Position numbers and translations under genes: made by a program. Positions 22,691-34,456 of a DNA stretch of 64,000 nt are shown in pieces (the first letter of the stretch is position 1; each line of letters opens with the position of its first letter). Under the pieces are notes generated by a model. It did no database searches and was not told the origin of the DNA. It worked only from the letters and a program-made list of their open reading frames with translations. Origin of the DNA: Sesamum alatum (Eukaryota; Streptophyta; Magnoliopsida; Lamiales; Pedaliaceae). Location: the NCBI GenBank assembly GCA_034509735.1, contig JACGWO010000011.1:18894979-18958978 (forward strand), written 5' to 3'.

Positions 22691-24581
22691 CGGTATTGGC
22701 CGATTTTGACCTCTTCACATTGATTTTGACCCTATGAATTGGCAAAAAATATGGTCAATCCTCGATTGAAATGGTTAAACCGGCCAGTCCGATTTTGAAA
22801 ATATTGGTTCATATTCTTGACCAAAATAGGGTCCTCAAACCCCTCAGCAAAATGATCAAAGAGATGGCTTGCTTCATCGGAAATAGTTTTGGGTCGGTTA
22901 AATGAGGTTGATATGGATGTGAACAGAGATGCCTGAAGGTCTTGCTTGCGGATTTGAGTTGCACTCAATGTTATTAAGCTACTGCCACGTGTTCTAAAAA
23001 TTCATTTTGCTCTAGGAGATGTAGTGATGATGTCCTTTACATATGAGAGACTGCCCAAGTGTAATTCTTTCTGAATAGAATCTCTTAAATACAAATTTTA
23101 TTTTTTAGTGTTGATTCTTAGGGGAAAGGTGGTGGACTAACCTTACTATGGGACATAGCATTTTCAATTAGTATTCAGATGTCTATGTGGAGGTTTTTGA
23201 GTTTTATGGCTACGTAGATCTCAGATAACAGGACGACATCTTAACAAATTCTGTCGAATTTAGTAGTTATATCATCAAGAGCCTGGTTGTGTGCGGGTGA
23301 CTTTAATGACATTCTTGATGAATCGAAGAAGGAAAGAGGGTAACTGAGCTCCATGTGTCAGATCCTAAACTTTAGAGCAGTTGTAGAAAATTGCGACTGA
23401 CATGATTTGTAATGGATAACAAGCCAATTCAGGTTTCGCGATTTGAAGATGTTCAATATGACAAAGTTGGCTCGGTAAGTTTGGCGCCTCATATCAATTC
23501 CACATAGCCTGATTAGTCGCAAGTTGGGCGCAAAATACTTTCCTAAGCAATCTATTATTGAAACTTCATTAGGGTAATGACCATCAGCTACCTGTCGACT
23601 TAGTGTGGGCAACCAATGCGGTAAAGGTGGGTTCTCGTTGGAGGATGAGATTTAGCAATATATGTTTGGATTGAAAGATAGTTACCAAGCCTTCAACATT
23701 CAAGCTAATTACACTAGTCAACATACTACCGAATGACACTGGAGTTTGTTATTTGGTGAACCTATCTACAAGTGATTGAAGTGAACAACTGATCAATATA
23801 GTTTTCTGACCCAAGGATCGAAATGAACCTATCTACAAGTGTTGGTACTTCACCGACAACGATCGCTTTTCCATTTGTAGTGCATACTTCATGGACCTTG
23901 CAAGCTTGTGCTGGGAACAGGTGTCGAGCTCTTTAACAACAGGAATGCATTGCTGGAACATTTTTTGGAGATTAGTGGTACTAGAGAAAATCAAGTTGTT
24001 GCTATAGAAACTCGCACAAAATGTAATTCTGGTTGCTACCACACTTAGCCGCAAACCTAATGGAGAGGAGTTTTGAGGTATGATATGTAAGGAAGATGTT
24101 AAACACGCTTTCGTCCTATGCTATTTGCAAGACAAGTGTGGTGCTTATCATCATTACCTTGGAGCATCTAGTTGACTGAGCTCAATGATGTAGAGGAGTA
24201 GCTTCGTCATACAACAAGAAAGCTATCAATTGATTTTGATTGTTCTTGACCATTTGTTGGGCTATTTAGGGTCATCAGAACCGTGCACTGATGGAGCATA
24301 ATGCCCAGGCACTACACCAAGTCTTAGCCTTTGCGTTAAGCTATCATACGATTTTAAGCACATAATGAAGGCCCTCTTCTGGAACATTCACGTCCTCCAG
24401 CCGAGGGATGGCTTCCATAGGGATAATGTTGGTAAATTAACTATGAATGGGGCACTATGCAACGATGTAAGGAACTAGAAATAGGAGTGTGCTCGTGATA
24501 AGAATGGACATTATCTTGCACGGTGTCTAGAATTAAATGGGGTGCATCTCCGAACTTGAGGAAGCTTGGGTTGCTCGTTGA
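22690..24581 (+). pseudogene. LINE (L1-type), 5' and middle part, split by an Athila element
   Basis: Decayed LINE remnant. Near 22840-23070 it encodes an ORF1-like region (KEMACF, IGN, NEVDMDVNRDA, VALNVIKLLPRVLKIHFALG, SFTYERLPK), as in the DUF4283/zinc-knuckle proteins of plant LINEs. An endonuclease follows, with GKGGGLTLLW at about 23120 and AWLCAGDFNDILDESKKERG at 23281-23340, the AP-endonuclease-type GDFN block. The RT is missing; the next readable piece is RKLGAKYFPKQSIIETSLG near 23520, then a zf-RVT (INIVF, IYK, FSICSAYFMDL, WNIFWRLVV, KHAFVLCYL) to 24160. An RNase H start follows (NGALCNDVRN, NGHYLARCLELNGV) to 24581. The LTR element begins there and the RNase H resumes at 33970. 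Dead by stops and frameshifts. Confidence 0.8.
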
Positions 24582-25897
24582 TGAGGTTTAACCGCAAACA
24601 CACGGCTTGTTGCGTAACACTCAAAATGTTAGAAAAGGACTACAGTGATTGTCAAGTTTATCCAACTTTGATTAGTTAAATTATTTAAAAAATAGAATAT
24701 GTTTCAATTAGTTATCTAGAAACTAGAAAGCAATTAAATGATAAGGAAATCTATATTGATGAATTCCAAGAATCAAGTGAGAATTATCCTAATATTTTTT
24801 CATCCTCTTCCGACTGTTTGAAAAATTGTGTTTAATCAAATAACCTACCTATTTTCGTGGAGGATGAATTAATTAAACCTATTCAGATCTTTGATAATTC
24901 AAGCAATCTTCACAAGAATTAAGCCTACTTTCATGGTTAATTCTTATATTTAATTCCTAACTCCAATACGGAATTTTACCTTTTAGTACTCCACGATGTT
25001 TTACTCATTCAAATACGTGGTCAACATATTCATAAGGTGAAAAAGAACATAGGAATTAAATTGAATTATTAAACACGCGATATAAAAAGAGAACTAAGAT
25101 AATTCCATTAATCTACCAAAGCGTTCAAGTTAATTGTAGGACAAAAGAATGTTTACTCAGCCGTGACATTGACAGACAAAGCAATAAAGGTCCTAAGCTA
25201 CACATCAAGGAAAATGGTAAAGAGAAGAAGAGATAGAAAAAACTATATCCTAATATCCTAGTTAGCTTGGTGCTTCCTAGAACTTCTCGTTTTGCTCCTA
25301 GCTATTTGAAAGTAATGAAAACAAGTGTATGAATGTGAATGTAATGTTTTTCTCTCTTTCAGAACGGCAATCCTTGCTCTTTGTATAGATGGAAGATTTG
25401 AAATATCACGAAGGGGGAATAATTCTAAAGAAACTTTGTCTTTGCTTCGAGAACATGCCCTGAGGGAGGAACATGACCAAGTTGTGTTCCAATCCTTCAG
25501 ATGCTCTAATTCTGCCAGAGGGAAACACAGGTGTGTGGTCGTACATGGGCCACTCGTATTCTCCTTGAGTTTCTATCTGAAGGAGAACATAACCGTATTA
25601 AGTTAAATGGTGATGCCATGCTGAGTAGTTATGTAAATCGGCCGAATTGTAGATTTCATCATTTCAACAACATAGCCATGTTGAGTTCGGTTTTAGACTG
25701 GTTCGGAGTGTATCTGCCATTTTAACTCTTTCTGTCCCTGATTAAACCTGAAAAAAAAAAAAAAAGCAAAATAGTCAAAAGCAGTACCCCAAGAAGAATA
25801 GAAACTAAAATGCAGTAAACCCTAGGTAGTCTACTAATAAAGAATAACGAAATACAATTATGTCCTTATTATAAACACGTAAAAACTAAGTTTTTCA
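24582..25897 (-). mobile_element. 3' LTR of the Athila-like element
   Basis: About 1316 bp, aligning with 31848-33969 once the LINE insertion there is removed. Shared landmarks are TTGCGTAACACTCAAAATGT near 24610 (TTGCATAACACTCGAAATGT near 31875), TTCTTATATTTAATTCCTAA near 24940, AGGAAAATGGTAAAG, and CCTGATTAAACCTG near 25738. On the minus strand it begins TGAAAAACTTAGTTTT, just after a purine-rich AAGTTTGGGCAGTT tract. Confidence 0.75.
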
Positions 25898-25912
25898 AAC
25901 TGCCCAAACTTA
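25898..25912 (-). other. Polypurine tract of the Athila-like element
   Basis: Minus-strand AAGTTTGGGCAGTT directly precedes the LTR start TGAAAAACTT, where plus-strand priming would occur. It is somewhat degenerate. Confidence 0.55.
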
Positions 25913-28559
25913 TATCTTTGCTTGTCCTCAAGCAAAGTCTCAAACTTAGGGGTGTCAGACGACTTAGACCATGTAAAAATTCTTTTCTCAACATTGTGGC
26001 ACTAATTCGTAATAACAAAATATAACTTAGGTGAACATAATTTTAAAACATAATGCAACAATACATTATGCAATTGCTAATTTATTGTAATGAGGGTAGG
26101 AACCAATCACATAACAAAACTTCATTTTTCCAAGTATAGAATAGAATAATCAAACTTCCACAAAATCTATAGGTTTCTAATGCTACCATCCGCATTGCTC
26201 ACACAATACCTTTTTTTGTCCTTATTCTACATAAGTTGGTATATGTTTGCTTTTCATTATCTCTCTTTTTTTTTTTTTCCTTTGGTCACTAAGGATTTTT
26301 CTTTCTTTTATCTTCCCCATTTATTTCATCATGATTTTTATCTTTGTTTTTTTTTCCATGACTTGTATTCTTTAACTCGTGGCTTTTTGACATGAATGAC
26401 AACACTTGTGGTGAAGGCACTCGGTTACTCAACCAAAAAAATATTTTACCTAAAGTGCTTTGCATACTCATATCTTACGTGAGTTTCAACATGTGTGATA
26501 ATGTCACCTAGTTACAAAGTGACCCAAAAATCAAATAGATGCAAATTTTTATTTTCTTGGTATTATTTTCTTTTCTCATTCCAACTAAAGATTTTTTAAG
26601 CAGAGTGCAATTATTCTTTTTCTTGCTATTCTTTCCATTTTTCATTCATACTAAAGATTCTTTCTAACGGAAGGGGCCTTTTGAAGTTGTCAAGAAATGC
26701 ATATTCTATATAGGTATATAAGGATCAAGCTGATGGGGTTTTCACATACAAATATGTTCAAAAGAATTCCAATGGTTTAGTTGAAGCAAAGACATTCTAA
26801 CTCTATTTGCAATTCAAAATGCATGAAATGAGGCCTTAACTACACATCCAATAAAAGCAATAATCATGTAACGTTAATGCACATTCATGTCTCATGACTC
26901 CCTAAATCATATTTTTTTATCAAATTGTGCTACATGCATCATCAAATGATCTCCTTTTCAAAAATTTATGAATTTATAATTGGGAAATAGAGAGTATGGA
27001 TATAGATGAAGTGAAATCCTAGTTCCTCAATCGTATTCATTGTTTAGCAGAAAAACATAAAAGAAACTTTAGTTAGGCATATACAGGATAAATAAAAAAA
27101 ATTAAAAAAAAAGTTTATATTTCCAACTAGCAGCATATAAGTTCTCAATCAAATCAATATTTCTTTCACAATTTCCGTCAGACTTAGAAGTTTCATTGTC
27201 CTCAATGAAAGCAATAAAGAAGGGGAAGGACAAGACTAACCAAATCGTGAAGGTGGGAAGTAGCCTTGAGACACATGTCAATCTTGAATGTGCTGAAGGA
27301 TTTACGCAGTTCCTACATATTGGTCCTTATCTCCTCAATGGCAATGCCCTAACGTCCTACCTCGGCTCTCAACTCTTGTTGCTGATCATATCAAGTTTGG
27401 GCATGTCGTCCCTCGAGGGACTAGATGAGGAGAGTGGGAAGGATCGGCCTCATGGTGTGTTGTTGGGGTTCTGAATTGTGGGTGTGGCTTGAATTCGACA
27501 ATAGGATGGTTATCTATGGCTTTGAAAGGATCAACGAATATTCGTTCCATCTTAGTGATCATCCCCATGGCTTGACAGCTGGTAAGAGTCAAGCTGATTT
27601 TTTAGTGTGTTTACTCTAAGCCTTGCAAGAGAATGCCACAATACATAGAAATCAAGTTGACGAACCCCCCATGAACTATCGCTCCTGAATTGGAGTTGGC
27701 CAGTTTCAAAAGCTTCCTGGCCAACAAAAAGAACCTATATTAATATTAAAAAATTAATAATCATAGCCTACATGAAAAATAACTCTAAATGATGTACAAC
27801 GCATCCACTATCCCCCTACCAATATGGTGTCTTCAAGCACATGATGGAAGTAATGAAAGAAAGGGTTTACAATGGTAGAAGATTTAGATCGAGTGGCGTT
27901 ATACATGTTTTCCCAATGAGGTCATACCAATACGACTTGGGATTGAACTCGGTGGATTCTGTCATTCCTCGTCGGTGGGCAAACCATAAATACTGTTAAA
28001 ATTAGCTAATATAATTACAATTTGCAAGAAGCTAAACACTTCAATAACCAATCTAGGATATATGGCTCATTTAGTGAACACAAAATCTTCTAATCAAGTT
28101 GTGCAATAAGTACTCAAGACCATTATGATGCCCAAATATCAACACTTCATCATTGATATACTGATTATAACTACTTGACAAGATCTCACGCCTTCATAAC
28201 TGTTATGTTGCTCATTATCTCGTAAGTTACTATCATTGACCTCAATATTTTCTTCGTGTGGTGGTGCTTACTTGGTCTTGTATTGTACTTGATAAGAGGA
28301 TGCTCTTGCAGTCCTTACACATTTGGTGCCATTTTAGACATTTAAAGATGTTTGAGTTGGCAAAAATTTGAGAAGATAAAAACTATTTTTTGGAATGCCT
28401 GAGAGATGGGTTTTGATATTTATGGGTTAATTTCGAAAAGAACCTCAATAAGAGTTTTTAGACAATTTTGAAAAGTTCCAAGCCTCACATAGGGAATTTT
28501 CTTATTGCACAAATTATTCACTTTAGTTTGGGCAACTATGAAACTTTGAAGCATAGATT
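25913..28559 (-). other. Athila internal region without readable pol
   Basis: Minus-strand translation shows no RT, RNase H or integrase motifs. Near 28560-28400 the gag tail fades (ESMLQSFIVAQTKVNNLC). About 27720-27290 holds longer open stretches: LLKLANSNSGAIVHGGF, then a 68-codon frame at 27386-27592, then a possible coiled coil QQQELRAEVGR plus IAIEEIRTNMQELRKSFST. This resembles the extra non-pol ORF that some plant Gypsy elements carry, but I cannot assign it. 25913-27190 looks noncoding. Confidence 0.45.
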
Positions 28560-28771
28560 CCAGGCTAGATTTTTTAGGAGGTGAATTATTTTGTCATTAT
28601 AATCCAAGTGGTTGGGGTCGAAAATTCTGTTGGTGTTGATTGTTTTTGTAAGAGAAGTTGGGATGATTTTACCAACTAGGGTTGTATGTTTCAAAATATG
28701 AATCATTCCCCCTTTGTTGGTTATAATTTACATAGTTAACTTGTTCCTCTTGCCATAATTAGGGTTACTTA
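28560..28771 (-). pseudogene. Athila gag, C-terminal fragment
   Basis: The minus strand reads EEQVNYVNYNQQRGNDSYFE, TYNPSW, one stop, NHPNFSYKNNQHQQNFRP, the asparagine- and glutamine-rich tail found after the zinc knuckle in Athila-type gag. It continues the frame broken by the solo LTR at 28777-30693; the knuckle lies on the other side, near 30710-30760. Confidence 0.7.
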
Positions 28772-28776
28772 GTTGA

Positions 28777-30693
28777 TGAAAGAATTAGTATTCACCCGAG
28801 ATGCCATGAGCACAACAGAAAGCACAAATAAAAATTAAATGTGGGATCGAACCCCACATCTCAGGGACTTTTGTGCGTAATAAAGAGATATCAATTGATA
28901 TAGGATTAAACAGTATACCTTTTCATAGCAATCAGGTTGTAGGAGATGGTATGACATTCTCAAAAATGTTCCCGAGTGTATCAATTGTCTGTTCCTAACA
29001 ATGGTTATCTGTTTTGAATGATCCTCCCACACGCGCGCCCGCTCATCAATGTCGTTCTTCATCGTCGATGATTTCCACTAATGTCTTTCCTTTTGTCCAC
29101 AAAGAAACACACATGCGCTTTCTTATTGCGTCCACACCACTTAAATAAAGTCCTTCTTCAAGCTTGCTAAGCTTTTGAAGGTTGGATGCTAGAAACAACT
29201 TTCGTTAATTTTTTGAAGAGATTGAGAGGATCGAAAAAGCTATGAACAATTCAAAAGGAGGTTGAGAGAAATTGGGAGAGAGAGTGACCGATTTTGGGAG
29301 GCTTGTCATTAACTTAAAATCGATCACTTCCTCCTTAAAATGGAGGAGGCTTAACCTTGTGAGCTTCTAGGGTGGCGGTCCAACTAATTAATTACCCATT
29401 TATTTCGTGCTAGATTTTAATTGATCCTATTAATTCATTCTAAGCTCAATATTGATCCAACTAACATTTGGACTTAACGACTAAATTAATCTTATTAATT
29501 AAATTAATCAATTAGTCTCTTGGGCTTCCTCTCAAATAGGACATCAAATAAATAATCTAATTATTTAAGCCATTAATTTAAATAAATTTGAATTAATCTT
29601 CCGCTTACGGAATTAATCCACTAATTATTTCTCCAATTCTGTTAGGGATTTGCCTATGATCCTTTATGTTCACCTTTAGCTAGAATTGTGCTTGTATCAA
29701 ATATACAATTTAATTTGCAACCTTTGCGTAATCACTCTTGATTAATCCCTTAATCAAAGAGTACCCGCTACCATGGGTGACCATCTAGCAACGGTCCATG
29801 AAACTAGGGAATAGGTGAAAATTGCAAGGACATGTGACTTGTGCATACCTTACAGATACGATACTTCCATCAAGCCGTCTCTCGATCAAAGTCTAGGGCA
29901 TGAAATCCGCAACCAGTTCCCATCCTAGACTTTGATAGCCATATATCCACTCTACTCGTGTGTCTCCATTATCAACATACGAAACCCCTTTCGTATTTGA
30001 TCGACTATCTTGGTTGTGGACTTTGGAGAGTGCACAACATAGAGAACATAGGAGATCAACATCATCTCATGATAGGCGACAAATCGTTTCTTGAAATGAA
30101 TCAATCTCCACACATGTTCTGTTAGTACTGAAACAAGGCTTTTGGTGACGACGATTACTCACCAGCCAAGATCAAGATAGAACCGTGCATGCACAAAGCT
30201 ATTGTGGCTCCTCAAGTCAAAGGATTAGTTAAAGTATTATCAAAACCTAGAAGTTCTAATCATATCGATCATGCCTCTAGGCTTCCATATGACAATTCCT
30301 GTGAGCGAATTCAATGATCTTAACAACTCCTTGTCAAGCACCCACTAAAGTACATAGATGTCATACGCCTATTGTTGATGAAATATGACACTTATCGTAT
30401 GAATGCAACACTTACTCCCATGCCTTTCTTGAGGATTCTCAACTTGTAACATTTAAGATCAACCCTCATAAGTTGGTTTCATGGTCGCCATCAAATGCGC
30501 AACCCAACTTCATTAGTTTGTTCGATCTATGGGCTTTGTCCATGACACATACAAGAATAATGTATTAAAACGCATGAAAAATTATGGCCAAATAACAATT
30601 TATTTTTTATATTTATATTACATCAGAAAAGATCATGTTTCAAATAGATTACAAGGAGCCAACTTGTTGGCTTGTCAGACACCAATTCTAACA
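28777..30693 (-). mobile_element. Copia-like solo LTR inside Athila gag
   Basis: A 1917-bp element starting on the minus strand TGTTAGAATTGGTGTCTGAC (30693) and ending TACTAATTCTTTCA (28777). The flanks are GTTGA (28772-28776) and ATTGA (30694-30698), an imperfect 5-bp duplication. Its middle (about 29755-29945) shares a conserved core with the LTRs at 6767-8971 and 13739-15806. There is no primer site, internal domain or second LTR. It cuts the Athila gag just after its zinc knuckle. Confidence 0.75.
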
Positions 30694-30698
30694 ATTGA

Positions 30699-31615
30699 CA
30701 CTCATTGACCCCATGCCCAACTACTCCACAAATTTCACAAGTACTTTTAGTATGGAACTCTATGGTATACACATTAGCATTCATACTTATGAGTCGAAGT
30801 TAGAAGAAAATTCTAGCATTAAGCAAATTGAAGGCATCAACTTCATACTTACTTGATGTCCTCGTCGAGAAAACTCATTTGTTAGACCATTGATGATTAT
30901 GTAAAGCCATGTCCTTTGGTAAGTTGTATCATTCCCGAATGGTTTTGGACATTGGAAATCCTATTGCTGCAGCATCTACTACTGTACTAGTATTGTAGGT
31001 TAGTCCATTGTAGAACATTGCACGATTAACCACTTTTTTAACTCGAGGGTATGCTCGCAACAAATCCTTTAACTCTTTACCATGGCTCAACATATGATTC
31101 CCCATCTTTTTACATGAAAGATTGAATTTTCACGCATAATTTAGTAGTTTCGCTAGGTGGGAAGTATTTGCTCAGAAAAGCTTGAGACATCTCATCAAAG
31201 TTTGGATAGAAGCTGGGGTAAAGAATGGAACCATGCCCTAGCCTTGTCTCATAAAGAGAACGGGAACAACCTTAGCCTAATTGCATCTGGTGAAACCTTG
31301 TTGAACTTAAGGGTATCATAATACTCATAGAAGATTGATAAATGCAGATTTGGATCCTTAGTGGTTGATCCTTCAAACTCAGTATTATGAATATTGATAA
31401 ATGCAGATTTGGATCCTTAGTGGTTGATCCTTCAAACTGGTTCTACTGGACAATAAAAGGCAAAAACGGTTTAAATTCAAAGTTGTTTGCATCTATGGTC
31501 GGTCTAGCAATACTTGAGCCTAGACATTGAGTACTTGATATTAAAAATTCTGCAGAGTTCTATCCTCATTGTCTTTTCGTGTCATGTTGACAACGGTATG
31601 CTTGCCTCCTGCCAT
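30699..31615 (-). pseudogene. Athila gag, N-terminal and core fragment
   Basis: The minus-strand ATG at 31615 opens MAGGKHTVVNMTRKDNEDRT, a plausible gag start about 200 bases inside the primer site. The retrotransposon gag core follows: IDANNFEFKPFLPFIVQ near 31500, EGSTTKDPNLHLSIF, YDTLKFNKVSPDAIRLRLFP near 31310, and DKARAWFHSLP near 31230, as in Athila elements. A CCHC-like knuckle (CE..G..GH....C) lies near 30710-30760. A 44-bp segment is duplicated (31336-31379 and 31396-31439). Several stops and frameshifts make it non-functional. Gag would form virus-like particles. The C-terminal part is at 28560-28771. Confidence 0.75.
31336..31439 (-). repeat. 44-bp duplication inside Athila gag
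   Basis: Positions 31336-31379 and 31396-31439 are nearly identical (both contain GATTTGGATCCTTAGTGGTT), separated by 16 bases. The repeated peptide is EGSTTKDPNLHLSI. Likely a local slippage or recombination event. Confidence 0.8.
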
Positions 31616-31819
31616 CGTTGACCTCTTCCCTGACGCAAGGTTCGTTCTATCTCTGGGTCAAAACTCAACTAGGTTACGACTGTTGTTTGTCCTGCACATC
31701 AATAAATCTAAAAGACAGAAGTAGGATAAAGTAACAATAAACAAGAAAAGAAAATAGTAAGAAAATAGAAATTTTGCGATTTTATCTAATTAAGTTGTTT
31801 TAATCTGATATCACATTAT

Positions 31820-31840
31820 TTCCCGACAACGGCGCCAAAA
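31820..31840 (-). other. Gypsy primer-binding site
   Basis: The minus strand reads TTTTGGCGCCGTTGTCGGGA just inside the LTR end. The TGGCGCC core is the usual plant Gypsy (Athila/Tat) primer site. It fixes the orientation of the Athila-like element. Confidence 0.8.
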
Positions 31841-31847
31841 ACTTAAT

Positions 31848-33969
31848 TAGGTCTAACCACAAGCACATAACGTGTTGCATAACACTCGAAATGTCAATCA
31901 TATAGGGACTAAAGTGATTACCCGATTTATCAAAATTTAATTAGCTAAACCATTTAGAAAATAGAAAGATGTTTGAATTATGTATCTGAAAACTAAAATG
32001 AAATAAAACTGATTAGAAAAAAGTATATGGATAAATGCCAAGAATCAAGTATCTCCATAATGGTTAATTAATTGTTTTATCAAAACTTCTTTTCTAATAG
32101 TGAGATTAATTCAAAGAGAATTATCCTAATAATGTTTTCACCCTCTTTTTAATAATCGTTTAATCAAATAATTTACCTTTTTTCATGGAGACTAAATTAA
32201 TTAAACCCCCTTGAGATCGTTGATAATTCATAAAACCACAATAACTAAGCCTACTCTCATGATTAATTCTTATATCTAATTCCTAACTTTTCAATATGGA
32301 ACTCTAGCTTTGAGCTTCACTCGATATTTTAAACATGCAAATACGTGGCAACATATTAACAAGGCAATAAAGAACTTAGGAATAAAATTGAATTAATAAA
32401 CACGTGATATAAAAGACAAAGCTAAAATAATTCCATTAATCTATGAAAGAGTTCAATATAATTTTGGGATAAAAAGTGTCTAGTAAGATAGAGATCCTAA
32501 GATAAACATTAAGAAAAAAAATGCCAAAGAAAAGAAGAGATAGAAAAAATAATATCTAACCTCGTAGTCGACTTGATGCTTCTTAGAACTCCTAGTTTTC
32601 TTCCAACTCTTTGAAAGTAATGAAAACTAGTGTATGGATGTGAATGTAGTGTTTTTGTCCCCTTTAGAACATCACCCTCCCTCTTTATATAACCAAAAGA
32701 CTTGAAAAATCACAAATGGGGAAGAATTCTACGGAACTCGTTCTCTACTTCGAGAACGCACCTTGAAGAGGAACACAACAGGACCGTGTTCCAGGTTGTC
32801 ATATGCTCTAATTCCGCCAGAAGGAAACATACGCGTGTCATCAAACCTATCCAATTTGAACAGTACGACAGTTGGTGGGTGTACACGGGCAACCCATGTT
32901 CTCCTAAGGTTTCTTTTTTAAGGGAACATGGTTGTGCTGAGTTAAACGGTTAGACCGTGCAACTCTGGGGTGAATTATGGGACCTGTGTAACGCTTTGGT
33001 GAATATTGGAAATAATAATTTCAACAAAATGACAATGTTTTGTAACACGACTAGGTGTGAAGCTCAGTTTTAGGTTGGTTTTGTATGTTTGCCACTTTAG
33101 CTTTATTTTATCCCTGATTAAGCCTACACAAGACCAAAAGACTCAATAACAGTACCTCAAGAAGTGCTCGAAAGCTTGGCTTTGTTTTCCTATAACCGCC
33201 TCCACGTCTGCCGCGGTTAGTCCATTGGATGACGCTTTCAATGCTAGGTTGGTAGAAGCTCAATTGTGATGGCGCTTCAAAATGGGGAGGGGGGCGCTGG
33301 CAGCATCATCCGAGACCCACAAGGTCGCTTGGTTTCAGCACTTTACGAGTTTCTACAGGAGCCTTCCAGTACATATGCAGAGCTTTACGCCGTAGTTCGA
33401 GGACTTCGCCTTGCAGAAGAGGCAGGGTGCTATCCAGTGATAGTTGAAATTGATGCGTTAGCGGTGCTCCACATTATCAACCTGGATAGGGCGATTGGAG
33501 TCTGCAACCGCTGCTAACTCAGCTCCATATCTTGCGTTGGACTATGGTTGTGTGCTTCACTCATATTCTCCGGGAGGGACATCAACCGGCGGACCATATA
33601 GTCAACATGGCCTGCCAGCTACAGGGGTCCGGCACCTTGACAACCCCTGAGGGTCGACTGCGGGCTCTAATTCGTATCGACAACATCATGCCTAGCTTCC
33701 GTTCTAGGTTAGCCGAACTGTATGGGTAGTACATCTATCCAATTTTTACATAGCTAGCTAAATGTACATTGATTCGTTGGATCTATATTTAATAAACGGG
33801 TAAGGTTCCTGCCTAACCCCCTGCCACAATAGGCGGCTTCAGAAAAAAAAATAGTACCTCAAGAAGAATAGAAACTGAAAAGCAAATAAATCCTAAGTAC
33901 ATATACTAAAAAAGGACAAAGAAATACAATCATTTTGCTATTATAAATATTTAAAAATGAAGTTTATCA
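31848..33969 (-). mobile_element. 5' LTR of the Athila-like element, with LINE insertion
   Basis: About 1.42 kb of LTR plus a 0.7-kb LINE insert (33165-33852). It begins on the minus strand TGATAAACTTCATTTTT (33969) and ends near GGTTAGACCTA (31848), next to the primer site. It is clearly diverged from the 3' LTR at 24582-25897, which suggests an old element. Confidence 0.75.
33165..33852 (+). mobile_element. 5'-truncated LINE, RNase H end, 14-bp TSD
   Basis: A 688-bp LINE 3' end flanked by the 14-bp direct repeat AGTACCTCAAGAAG (33151-33164 and 33853-33866) and ending in an A9-10 tract. It encodes the RNase H tail of ORF2: GGAGSIIRDPQGRLVSALYE, SSTYAELYAVVRGLRLAEEA, VIVEIDALAVLHIIN (33266-33517), then after a frame change LREGHQPADHIVNMACQ and FRSRLAELYG, ending at 33729. 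RNase H removes RNA from the RNA-DNA hybrid during retrotransposition. The long, clean duplication and few disruptions suggest this is among the younger insertions here. It lies inside the Athila 5' LTR and is absent from the 3' LTR. Confidence 0.9.
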
Positions 33970-34310
33970 TTCGCAAAGTGATCTTACATGCAATACGACA
34001 AGGATGGTCATCTGTAATTCTTTAAGGAAATTGTGTGAAACTTGTTTCCAAGCTACACAATGTTGAATAGGATAGGTCTTCTACTGGTCCCATAGTGATA
34101 GACATTAGACTTCTAGCTAGCTCATTTATTTCTCATCATTTTTTTTTACTTTCATAAGATAGAAAATAAAGTCGCCCATTCTATGCTAGGAATGCTCTAG
34201 GCCTTGCCGAGGGTCTTGCGAATTTTTCCCCCTCTTTTTAACCACTATTAACTACTGATATTTTTTAGTAGTAATATTTTTTCTTTTCCACAAAAAAAGA
34301 AAAGAAAAGT
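33970..34310 (+). pseudogene. LINE RNase H end, right-hand part of the split LINE
   Basis: Continues the LINE interrupted at 24581: KVILHAIRQGWSSVILEGNC, VKLVSKLHNVE, TGPIVIDIRLLASSF (33976-34120), then NKVAHSM and, after a frameshift, CRGSCEFFP near 34210, as at the end of plant LINE ORF2. An A-rich tail follows at about 34292-34310. Joining 24581 to 33970 restores the order of RNase H blocks, the main evidence that the Athila-like element inserted here. Confidence 0.8.
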
Positions 34311-34456
34311 GAATTGATCAATAGAGAAAAGTTAAAGTTTGAGTGCCTGGGCTAGCATAACTTAAGTGCTTATAATCTTTTTACTGAAATAAGTTGAAAG
34401 AGTGTCTTTGATTTCAACTGAATCTTCTAGACTGTTTACATTAGGTTCATTTAAGT

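Larger units (their letters stand above)
24582..33969 (-). mobile_element. Athila-like Gypsy retrotransposon inserted in a LINE
   Basis: A 9.4-kb element on the minus strand: 5' LTR 31848-33969 (carrying a later LINE insertion), primer site about 31820-31840 (TTTTGGCGCCGTTGTCGGGA), gag from about 31615, a solo LTR inside gag (28777-30693), poorly readable internal sequence, polypurine tract at about 25898-25912, and 3' LTR 24582-25897. The gag and GGCGCC primer site indicate the Athila/Tat side of Gypsy. I find no reverse transcriptase, RNase H or integrase, so it is deleted or non-autonomous. It splits the RNase H of a LINE whose reading resumes after 33969. Flanking 5-mers (GTTGA and TTCGC) do not match, so the exact ends may be off by a few bases. 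Confidence 0.8.
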
